Positions 33,545 through 39,683 of a stretch of 39,683 nucleotides of DNA are shown in pieces. A program made the translations under genes and the position numbers. The stretch is from Helicobacter sp. MIT 00-7814 (GTDB lineage Bacteria > Campylobacterota > Campylobacteria > Campylobacterales > Helicobacteraceae), in NCBI RefSeq assembly GCF_003364115.1, contig NZ_NXLL01000020.1:1-39683 (forward strand). The letters run 5' to 3'. Under the pieces are notes generated by a model, which was not told the DNA's origin, did not search any database, and saw nothing but the letters and a program-made list of their open reading frames with translations. Within the stretch, counting starts at the first letter, position 1, and the number at the start of each line of letters is the position of its first letter.

Positions 33545-33706
33545 AGCTTCTTTTTAGCTTGCGCCCCTTCTTCCCGTTAGGGAAAATCCACTTTGTTTTT
33601 ATTATTTTTTTGAAAATATTAGAATCTTTGCAAATTCCTTTGATTCTATTCTTAATTTATATTTTACTAGTGCAAAATTTAGGGCTATTTTTAATTTTTT
33701 TACACC

Positions 33707-34333
33707 TTATTTTCCGCTCATGTCCGACACTCTTCCCCACATAAGGCGATATTTGCGCTTCATAAATTCATTTTCCTCGCGTGCGCGCTCTAGCTCGGAG
33801 CGCAGGGTTTCCATCGTCTTTTTATCATCATCATAGACTTCTTGCATCGATACAAGCGCTTCTTTGAGGAAAGAATTTTCATTTTTATACGCGCTGATGG
33901 TTTCATCTTTCCCTGCGACTACCTTTTCATGCAGGCTCAAAATTGTTGAAATTGTCTTTTCCACAAAAAGCGGATCAAGTGCATTACCACTTGTATCTGA
34001 GCTAAGTAGGCTATATTCCACGCGTTTTACAAGTGCTGAAGTCCCGCTAGTGGCATCTATCAAAACCTTATCCCCTTCTTTTTTACTAAGGATACTTCCA
34101 GATTCTATAAGTGCTAGGACTTTTTCCTGTGGTAAGCCAGAGAGCTTTAAAAACTCTTCCAAACTCATCCAAGTTGCATTGCCTTTTGTCTCAAGTGGCG
34201 TGGGAGCAGTGGTGCTAGCTTGCGTATTTTGGGTGTTTTGTGGATTTGTGGGCGCGCTATTTTGTTGGGCAGTTTGCGGAGTTTGTGGGCTCTCTTGTGT
34301 GCTGGATTGCGCGCTAGATTCTGTATTTTGCAT
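33707..34333 (-). CDS. Conserved Campylobacterota protein (DUF3972-like), coiled coil
   Basis: A 208-residue protein of unknown function. The first 48 residues are low complexity (Gln, Thr, Ser, Pro, Asn). The middle WMSLEEFLKLSGLPQEKVLALIESG followed by KVLIDATSGTSALVKRVE resembles the helix-turn-helix-like DUF3972 family known from Helicobacter and Campylobacter; this assignment is from memory of the pattern. The C-terminal third (about residues 130-200) is highly charged and predicted coiled coil (DDDKKTMETLRSELERAREE). It starts 4 bases after purE and is probably co-transcribed with it; it is convergent with cheW. Confidence 0.75.
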   Translation of the reverse strand: MQNTESSAQSSTQESPQTPQTAQQNSAPTNPQNTQNTQASTTAPTPLETKGNATWMSLEEFLKLSGLPQEKVLALIESGSILSKKEGDKVLIDATSGTSALVKRVEYSLLSSDTSGNALDPLFVEKTISTILSLHEKVVAGKDETISAYKNENSFLKEALVSMQEVYDDDKKTMETLRSELERAREENEFMKRKYRLMWGRVSDMSGK

Positions 34334-34337
34334 GGTG

Positions 34338-34832
34338 TTAAATCCTTACTTCCACTTCTGAAGAATCAAGCTCTACTTTTTTAGCCTTCATCACGCGATC
34401 TTGTATGAGTTTGCCCGCCAACTCGTCATTTTTAAGGCTCAAAATCTGCATCGCCAAATACGCCGCATTTATCGCGCCTGCTTTGCCAAGCGCAAGGGTG
34501 GCTACAGGAATGCTAGAAGGCATTTGCACCGTTGAAAGTAGAGAATCTAGCCCATCTAGCGCACCTCCAGCCAATGGCACACCAATCACAGGCTTGCAAG
34601 TGTGCGCCGCGATATTTCCTGCTAAGTGTGCTGCCATGCCAGCTGCTGCGATAAACACCTGCGCGCCACGCTCTTGCGCGTCGATGACATATTCTTGCGT
34701 GCGCGCAGGCGAGCGGTGGGCAGATGAGATGATGAGCTCAAAAGGCACTTGAAACTTCCGTAATACCTCCGCGCACTCATTCATCACGCTAAAATCACTC
34801 TTGCTTCCCATTATAATGCTGACAAAATCCAT
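34338..34832 (-). CDS. purE: N5-carboxyaminoimidazole ribonucleotide mutase
   Basis: PurE moves the carboxyl group of N5-CAIR to C4 in purine synthesis. The 164 residues show IIMGSKSDFSVM at the N-terminus, ISSAHRSPARTQEY with the active-site histidine, AAAGMAAHLAGNIAAHT and PVIGVPLAGGALDGLDSLLS, all hallmarks of PurE. The ATG at 34832 is preferred because AGGAG lies 8 bases before it; a GTG two codons upstream lies too close to that site. It is divergent from rpsB. Confidence 0.96.
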   Translation of the reverse strand: MDFVSIIMGSKSDFSVMNECAEVLRKFQVPFELIISSAHRSPARTQEYVIDAQERGAQVFIAAAGMAAHLAGNIAAHTCKPVIGVPLAGGALDGLDSLLSTVQMPSSIPVATLALGKAGAINAAYLAMQILSLKNDELAGKLIQDRVMKAKKVELDSSEVEVRI

Positions 34833-34951
34833 TTTCACAACTCCTAAAATCTGCTTGTTAATGCAAGTTAAGCAAATTTAATTCCGAAAAATCAATTCTG
34901 TAAAGAAAACTTTGCTTTGAGATTTTAACCATCACTTAAGCATTTGCGCGA

Positions 34952-34957
34952 TAGAAT
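34952..34957 (+). promoter_or_regulatory. Promoter -10 box (TAGAAT) for rpsB-tsf
   Basis: GCGCGATAGAATTGCGCGC lies about 145 bp before rpsB, giving a leader of roughly 130 nt. The GCGC on both sides also makes a weak inverted repeat followed by T6, but its position upstream of two ribosomal genes and the -10 match favour a promoter. Confidence 0.5.
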
Positions 34958-35004
34958 TGCGCGCTTTTTTCTAAAGTTTTAGGCTAAAAGCTAAACAGCT
35001 CACA

Positions 35005-35099
35005 CATACCAATCCTTGTGCGGTTGCGGATTCTCTGCTAAAAAGAGTTTGCGCTAATGGGTATGGAGGCAAAACCAAAACAAAGTAAAAGGAGACACA
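35005..35099 (+). promoter_or_regulatory. rpsB mRNA leader with potential stem
   Basis: CATACC (35005-35010) can pair with GGTATG (35060-35065), enclosing about 50 nt, just before the AAAGGAG of rpsB. A 22-codon reading frame from 35057 overlaps the rpsB start in another frame but has no ribosome binding site. S2 autoregulation through this leader is possible but unproven. Confidence 0.3.
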
Positions 35100-35876
35100 A
35101 TGATTACGATGAAAGATTTGCTTGAGTGCGGCGTGCATTTCGGGCATCAGACAAGACGATGGAATCCAAAAATGGGACGCTTCATTTTTGGTGTGCGCAA
35201 AAATATTCACATTATTGACTTGCAAAAGACTTTGCGCTACTTTAAATACACTTACAATATCGTGCGCGAGGCGGCGAGTGAGGGCAAAACAATTATGTTT
35301 GTGGGTACCAAAAAGCAAGCAAGCGAGACAATCAAGCAATATGCGGAATCTATCAATATTCCTTATGTAAATTATCGCTGGCTAGGCGGTATGCTGACAA
35401 ACTTTAGCACGATTAAAAAATCTGTGCGTAAGCTTGAGGTTATCGAGCAAATGGAAGAAAGCGGGCAAATCGACCTACTTACAAAGAAAGAAAAGCTCAT
35501 GCTTATGCGTAAGAAAGAAAAACTCACAAAATACCTCGGCGGTGTGCGCCATATGAAAAAAGTCCCTGATATGATTTTTGTCATCGATGTGGTGAAAGAA
35601 AGAATCGCAGTCGCAGAAGCTAGAAGACTTGGAATCCCTGTAGTTGCGCCACTTGATACAAATTGCGATCCGGATAAAGTGGATTATCCAATTCCGGGAA
35701 ATGATGATGCGATCCGCTCAATCCAGCTTTTCTGTAAGGAAATGGCGGAAGCGATACAAGAAGGACGCGCGCAAAATAAAGATAGCGGGCTTGAAGAAGC
35801 TATGCAAGAGCAAACCCCAGCGACAGAAGAAGAAAAGCAAGAAGTGCTAGCAGAACTACAAGAGGGAGAAAAATAA
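35100..35876 (+). CDS. rpsB: 30S ribosomal protein S2
   Basis: A 258-residue protein of the small ribosomal subunit. It opens [20 protein letters not shown] and contains [33 protein letters not shown] and a C-terminal [14 protein letters not shown], all S2 signatures. AAAGGAG precedes the ATG. The acidic tail ([15 protein letters not shown]) is longer than in E. coli. tsf follows after a 2-base gap, the near-universal bacterial arrangement. Confidence 0.98.
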   Translation: MITMKDLLECGVHFGHQTRRWNPKMGRFIFGVRKNIHIIDLQKTLRYFKYTYNIVREAASEGKTIMFVGTKKQASETIKQYAESINIPYVNYRWLGGMLTNFSTIKKSVRKLEVIEQMEESGQIDLLTKKEKLMLMRKKEKLTKYLGGVRHMKKVPDMIFVIDVVKERIAVAEARRLGIPVVAPLDTNCDPDKVDYPIPGNDDAIRSIQLFCKEMAEAIQEGRAQNKDSGLEEAMQEQTPATEEEKQEVLAELQEGEK

Positions 35877-35878
35877 TC

Positions 35879-36943
35879 ATGGAGATTTCAGCACAATTAG
35901 TAAAAAAACTCCGCGATCTCACTGACGCGGGAATGATGGACTGCAAAAAGGCGCTTGTAGAGACAAAAGGCGAGATTGAAAAAGCAGTGGAATATTTGCG
36001 CGAAAAGGGCTTAAGCAAAGCTGCGAAAAAAGCCGATAGAATCGCAAGCGAAGGCGTTGTAAGCGTTGAAGTGGCAAGTGATTTTAGCAAAGCAAGTTTG
36101 CTTGAAATCAACTCTGAAACGGATTTTGTGGCAAAAAATGATACCTTCAAAGAGCTTGTGCAAAAAAGCGCAAAAATCGTGTTTGATAACGAGCTAAACG
36201 AAGTTTCAAGCCTTAACACAAGCGTGGTTGATGGCACAAAATTTGAAGAATATTTGCAACAAAATATCGCAAAAATTGGTGAAAACATCGTTATCCGCAG
36301 AATCGACACCATCAAGGTGCAAGGCAATGCCGTGGTAAATGGCTATGTGCATTCAAATGGGCGCGTTGGCGTGCTTATTGCAATCGCGTATAAAAAAGAA
36401 AGTTCAAAAGCAAAGGCTGCTGAGCTAGCGCGTAATTTCTGCATGCACGCAGCTGCGATGAAACCTCAAGTGCTTAGCTACACGGAGCTAGATTCTGAAT
36501 TTATCAAGCAAGAAAAAGTCGCGCTTATCGCAGAGCTCACAAAGGAAAATGAAGAGCTACAAAGACTTGGCAAGCCATTGCATAAAATCCCTACTTATAT
36601 CAGTCGTAGCGAGCTTACACCCGCAGTGTTGGAGCAAGCAAAAAAGGACTTTGAAGCAGAATTGCAAAAACAAGGCAAGCCTGAAAAAATTTGGGAAAAA
36701 ATTATCCCCGGGCAAATTGAGCGCTTCATCGCGGATAATACGCTTATCGATCAGCGCCTAACTTTGCTAGGGCAGTTTTTTGTGATGGATGATAAAAAAA
36801 CAATCGCGCAAGTGCTAGAAAATGTCGGCAAAGAGCTTGGCGATGAGCTTGAAATCACAAAATATGTGCGCTTTGAGTTGGGCGAAGGTATTGAGAAAAA
36901 AGTCGAAGATTTTGCTGCAGAAGTCGCAATGCAGATGAAATAA
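35879..36943 (+). CDS. tsf: Translation elongation factor Ts
   Basis: EF-Ts recycles EF-Tu by releasing GDP. The N-terminal domain LRDLTDAGMMDCKKALVE and the core INSETDFVAKND are diagnostic. At 354 residues it is longer than the roughly 280-residue E. coli protein, with extended coiled-coil and C-terminal segments as is usual in Campylobacterota. It follows rpsB after two bases and shares its promoter. A stable hairpin lies 30 bp downstream. Confidence 0.97.
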   Translation: MEISAQLVKKLRDLTDAGMMDCKKALVETKGEIEKAVEYLREKGLSKAAKKADRIASEGVVSVEVASDFSKASLLEINSETDFVAKNDTFKELVQKSAKIVFDNELNEVSSLNTSVVDGTKFEEYLQQNIAKIGENIVIRRIDTIKVQGNAVVNGYVHSNGRVGVLIAIAYKKESSKAKAAELARNFCMHAAAMKPQVLSYTELDSEFIKQEKVALIAELTKENEELQRLGKPLHKIPTYISRSELTPAVLEQAKKDFEAELQKQGKPEKIWEKIIPGQIERFIADNTLIDQRLTLLGQFFVMDDKKTIAQVLENVGKELGDELEITKYVRFELGEGIEKKVEDFAAEVAMQMK

Positions 36944-36971
36944 TTTTACTCTTAAGATTTAACTTCTTTCA

Positions 36972-37011
36972 AATCCTTGCAATGGTGCAAAGTCGCGCTA
37001 TTGTAAGGATT
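36972..37011 (+). terminator. Hairpin downstream of tsf
   Basis: AATCCTTGCAA (36972-36982) and TTGTAAGGATT (37001-37011) form an 11-bp stem with one G-U pair and an 18-base loop. It may end the rpsB-tsf transcript or act in the leader of the next gene; a T-rich stretch follows after a gap. Confidence 0.4.
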
Positions 37012-37084
37012 CTATACGCTTAATTTTTAAAACAAAAAATATTTATTAAATTTTTAGAATCCTTAAAACCTAAAAGGAGAGATT

Positions 37085-37921
37085 TTGTATTTAAGAGTGC
37101 TTGTGTGCGTAGCTTGTATGCTTTCTTTAACCTTTGGCACGCAAGAGCGCCCTACTTACAACAACACTTTGGGGCTTGGTTACCTGCACTCGCATATGCA
37201 AAATAATGATTTTTCTATCACTTCGCAAGGCGTGAGTTTGCATTATACTGCCAAAAATACCGCCTTTCAGGGATTCTATCAGCTTAATCTCACTCAAAGT
37301 AACCTCCACCCAAAAACCTCTCAAACGCCACAAAGCGCGCAAAATATCGGATTTTTTAGTGCCTTTGATCTTGCATTTTCACAAAGTGCGCTTGGCTATC
37401 ATCTCATCGGCATTGAGGGCGGGGTAAATTTTGGAATCCCTTCCGTGCGCAAAAATCAATTTGATGAGCTAAGCCTTATGCTAAACCTTGATTATGGCTA
37501 TGTTTTTGAGTTTGAAAATCTCGCGCTCTATCCCTATGTGAGAATCGAGCAGTATCTTTTTGTGCCATACAGGCATTTGTGGCGTTTTGGCGGGGCGGAT
37601 TCTTTGCATGATCCAAATGATTATGGGCTAAATTTTTTTCTAGGTGGCAAGCTTTTAGGGCGTATAGAGACATTTAAATGGTGGCTCAATCTTGGCGCGA
37701 TGAGCGATTTTAATCTCTCCGGCAATGGCGTTGGGATTTTGGGTGATCATTCAATCGTGTATGATAGAGATGGAATCTCAAATGGCTTGCTATGCGAGTT
37801 TGGCGCAGATGCGATAAATTACAAGCGCTTGAGCCTGCAAATGCGCTTTAGCGCCTCTTACGCGCTTTCTTATTATGAGCTTAATCTCAAAAGTTGGCTC
37901 GCACTTGCGCTTGATTTTTAG
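37085..37921 (+). CDS. Outer-membrane beta-barrel protein, unknown function
   Basis: A 278-residue exported protein. The start is a TTG at 37085, supported by AAAGGAGAG five bases before it. The signal peptide is LRVLVCVACMLSLTFG. The mature part has alternating strands rich in Tyr, Leu, Gly and Asn (NNTLGLGYLHSHMQ, LALYPYVRIEQYLFVPY, FKWWLNLGAMSDFNLSG) and ends in LALALDF with a terminal phenylalanine, as for barrel proteins inserted by the BAM complex. No specific family was recognised; it resembles the many uncharacterised Helicobacter outer-membrane proteins. It stands alone between tsf and the antiporter gene. Confidence 0.75.
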   Translation: MYLRVLVCVACMLSLTFGTQERPTYNNTLGLGYLHSHMQNNDFSITSQGVSLHYTAKNTAFQGFYQLNLTQSNLHPKTSQTPQSAQNIGFFSAFDLAFSQSALGYHLIGIEGGVNFGIPSVRKNQFDELSLMLNLDYGYVFEFENLALYPYVRIEQYLFVPYRHLWRFGGADSLHDPNDYGLNFFLGGKLLGRIETFKWWLNLGAMSDFNLSGNGVGILGDHSIVYDRDGISNGLLCEFGADAINYKRLSLQMRFSASYALSYYELNLKSWLALALDF

Positions 37922-37965
37922 CACGCTTCAATTTTCCCCTTATGTTCCCTTTTGCTTTGGCAGGG

Positions 37966-37971
37966 TATAAT
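37966..37971 (+). promoter_or_regulatory. Promoter -10 box (TATAAT) for the antiporter gene
   Basis: GGGTATAATGGCACG lies 37 bp before the ATG at 38008. Confidence 0.55.
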
Positions 37972-38007
37972 GGCACGATTTATTACATTTTTTAAGGTTT
38001 GATATTT

Positions 38008-39168
38008 ATGGAATTTCTTTTGCCATTTGCAATTGTTGCGATTCTCATCGTCCTTGCCACGCCTTTAAGCAATCTCACAAAGATTCCCATCGTTGTTGCA
38101 GAAATTTTGCTTGGCATTTTTGCGGGCTATTTTGGTCTTGTGAATCCGCATGATACTTACATAATGATTGTCGCAAATACGGGGCTTTTGTTTTTGATGT
38201 TTTTATGCGGTATGGAGGTGGATTTGAAAAACTTCCTTGCTATGGATAGGCAGTTTCTCTACCGCGCTGGGGCGTATTTTGTGATGCTGTATGGGCTTTC
38301 TGCGCTTTGTGTGGTGGTTTTGGCGTTGCCTATTATTTTCCTAGCGCTTTTGCCTGTGATGAGCTTAGGTATGATTATGGCGCTTATACGCGATTATGGC
38401 AAGGATAAACCATGGCTCAATCTCGCGCTAAAAATCGGAATCCTAGGCGAGGTGGTGAGCATCGCGGTGCTTATCACAATGGAAGGCGCGTATAAATACG
38501 GCTTTAATTGGCAGTTGGGTGAGAGCTTATTAATACTTTCTATTTTTTTAATCTGCGTGGTTGGTGTTTTTAAGCTTGCAAATATTTTGTTTTGGTGGTT
38601 TCCGAATCTAAAACTTTTGCTTCTCCCGCATGATGATACAAATTCTCAAGATATCCGCTTTGTGATTTTGCTTTTTGTGCTTTTTATCGTGCTAACTACT
38701 GCGCTCTCATTAGAAAAGGTGTTGGGCGCATTTATTGCAGGCGTTATCCTTGCGACTTATTTTAAATACAAACACACACTACCTGAAAAGCTCAATGACT
38801 TGGGCTTTGGATTCTTTGTGCCATTTTTCTTTATTTATGTTGGCACGACTATTGATATTCCTATCGTGGTGGAAAATCCGCATATTTTACTACACGCGCT
38901 CTATCTTGTGCTAGGTATGCTAAGTATTAGAATCTGCGCGGCAAGCGTGGTGTTTTTGCGCTATTTTAAGAATCTCAAACACACGCTACTTTTTGCGTTT
39001 AGCGATTGTATGCCGCTGACTTTTTTAGTCATTGTCGCAAGTATGGGGCAAAAATTTGGTGTGCTTAGCGATGCACTTTATATTTCGTGTATTTTTGGCG
39101 CGATTTTTGAAGGGATTTTCTTTAGCCTCATTATCAAGGGGCTTTTTAATCTTAAAAAAGAATTTTAA
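38008..39168 (+). CDS. Kef-type cation:proton antiporter (CPA2 family)
   Basis: A 386-residue inner-membrane protein of the monovalent cation:proton antiporter-2 family with about eleven to twelve helices. LTKIPIVVAEILLGIFAGYFGL near residue 25, LLFLMFLCGMEVDLKNF near 65 and LEKVLGAFIAGVILA near 237 are family hallmarks; VGTTIDIPIVV is the conserved mid-membrane block. It lacks the C-terminal TrkA-N domain of KefB/KefC, so it may rely on separate regulation or be a Na+/H+ rather than K+/H+ antiporter. The ATG at 38008 follows TAAGG; an in-frame TTG at 37999 is too close to that site. Confidence 0.9.
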   Translation: MEFLLPFAIVAILIVLATPLSNLTKIPIVVAEILLGIFAGYFGLVNPHDTYIMIVANTGLLFLMFLCGMEVDLKNFLAMDRQFLYRAGAYFVMLYGLSALCVVVLALPIIFLALLPVMSLGMIMALIRDYGKDKPWLNLALKIGILGEVVSIAVLITMEGAYKYGFNWQLGESLLILSIFLICVVGVFKLANILFWWFPNLKLLLLPHDDTNSQDIRFVILLFVLFIVLTTALSLEKVLGAFIAGVILATYFKYKHTLPEKLNDLGFGFFVPFFFIYVGTTIDIPIVVENPHILLHALYLVLGMLSIRICAASVVFLRYFKNLKHTLLFAFSDCMPLTFLVIVASMGQKFGVLSDALYISCIFGAIFEGIFFSLIIKGLFNLKKEF

Positions 39169-39178
39169 AGCAATATGC

Positions 39179-39184
39179 TATAAT
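39179..39184 (+). promoter_or_regulatory. Promoter -10 box (TATAAT) for the HIT gene
   Basis: GCTATAATGCGCGCG lies 70 bp before the HIT gene start. Confidence 0.55.
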
Positions 39185-39254
39185 GCGCGCGTTTATTTCG
39201 TTTTTGACAAGGAAATAACACAATATAGGGAAATACAACGCAGGGAGAATCTCA

Positions 39255-39578
39255 ATGAATGTATTTGAAAAAATCATCGCAGGCGAGTTACCATGCAAAA
39301 AGGTGCTAGAAAATGAGCATTTTTTGGCGTTTGAAGACATTAATCCAAAGGCGCGCGTGCATGTGCTTGCAATCCCAAAAAAAAGCGTGAAAGACTTTCA
39401 GAGCGCGGATTCTGAAACTTTGGCTGGATTAGGCGAGTTTATTAAAGAAGTGGCAAAGAAGCTTGGGATTGAAAAAAGCGGGTATAGGGTGATTAGCAAT
39501 ATCGGCGCAGATGGCGGGCAGGAAGTGCCACATTTGCATTTTCATATACTCGGCGGGGAAAAACTAGGGGGATTCTGA
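39255..39578 (+). CDS. HIT-family nucleotide hydrolase
   Basis: A 107-residue protein of the histidine triad family, similar to Hint enzymes that hydrolyse AMP-lysine or other nucleoside phosphoramidates. The start VFEKIIAGELPCKKVLENE, the block HVLAIPKKSV and the catalytic triad VPHLHFHILGG near the C-terminus are all present. GGGAG precedes the ATG. A run of eight A (39377-39384) lies in the coding frame. After the TGA stop the same frame stays open to the window end. Confidence 0.94.
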   Translation: MNVFEKIIAGELPCKKVLENEHFLAFEDINPKARVHVLAIPKKSVKDFQSADSETLAGLGEFIKEVAKKLGIEKSGYRVISNIGADGGQEVPHLHFHILGGEKLGGF

Positions 39579-39683
39579 TTCTTAAACCACCTCAAATACG
39601 CGATAGCATTAGAATCAAATGGTAGTGCCAAAGGCGCAACCACAAGAAGCGTTGTCGGGGGTGGGGGATTGATAAGGGGGAGG

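Noticed and set aside
33559-33744. A 61-codon, very hydrophobic plus-strand reading frame after cheW
   Set aside because: It begins with TTG in a T-rich intergenic stretch, has no ribosome binding site and runs into the 3' end of the minus-strand DUF3972-like gene; the hydrophobicity follows from T-rich codons.
34944-34966. GCGC inverted repeat followed by T6, reading as a terminator
   Set aside because: No plus-strand gene ends upstream (purE is divergent), and the TAGAAT in the loop is a good -10 box for rpsB, so a promoter is the better reading.
39032-39268. Plus-strand reading frame overlapping the end of the antiporter gene and the start of the HIT gene
   Set aside because: It lies in a different frame within two well-supported genes, and its content is a shadow of the antiporter sequence.
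1-39683. CRISPR arrays, tRNA or rRNA genes
   Set aside because: No regularly spaced direct repeats, no tRNA cloverleaf with a TTCRA loop, and no conserved rRNA blocks were seen by eye; a tRNAscan and Infernal run would settle it.

Overview
The window looks like chromosome from a Helicobacter of the enterohepatic type (Campylobacterota). The evidence is a Campylobacter/Helicobacter-type major outer membrane porin, a CheV-CheAY-CheW cluster, the ddl-hydrolase-murF order also found in H. pylori, a HpKchA-like potassium channel, an AT-leaning base composition studded with GCGC, and dense, mostly co-directional operons. No rRNA, tRNA, CRISPR array or insertion sequence was recognised.

Layout. 1-1.8 kb is the edge of an integrated element: a truncated small membrane protein, a tyrosine recombinase and a repeat-rich flank. 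A promoter at 1.79 kb may drive a 6S-like structured RNA. 2.0-6.5 kb is a tryptophan operon, trpD-C-F-B-A, without trpE and trpG. 6.6-15.1 kb holds glyQ, the porin, moeA, a universal stress protein, an unaccompanied MoxR ATPase, dapB/trxB and argJ. 15.2-18.9 kb is a minus-strand block: potassium channel, rpmB, a pseudouridine synthase and manC. 19.0-20.6 kb is a small accessory island poor in GCGC: an orphan C-terminal protein fragment, an unknown 179-residue protein and a RelBE-like toxin-antitoxin pair. 20.7-24.1 kb carries a YejA-like binding protein and a sodium-dependent (NSS) transporter. 24.1-28.8 kb runs ddl, an alpha/beta-hydrolase fused to an acylphosphatase, murF and argC. 28.8-33.5 kb has a metallophosphoesterase and the chemotaxis genes cheV, cheA and cheW. 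33.7-34.8 kb is purE plus a coiled-coil protein of unknown function on the minus strand. 34.9-39.6 kb holds rpsB-tsf, an outer-membrane barrel protein, a Kef-type antiporter and a HIT hydrolase.

How the genes work together. TrpD, C, F, B and A convert anthranilate to tryptophan, so anthranilate synthase must be encoded elsewhere or anthranilate acquired. Ddl makes D-Ala-D-Ala and MurF attaches it to the peptidoglycan precursor, with the hydrolase-acylphosphatase between them. CheA, CheW and CheV form the chemoreceptor signalling core. ArgJ and ArgC both belong to arginine synthesis but lie 13 kb apart.

The most interesting items are the hydrolase-acylphosphatase fusion with a well-placed internal Shine-Dalgarno and start codon, the 15-bp tandem repeat that builds the export signal of the YejA-like protein, the potassium channel with altered filter and nucleotide-binding motifs, the putative 6S-like RNA beside the integrase, and a recurring GC-rich block directly after many predicted -10 boxes.
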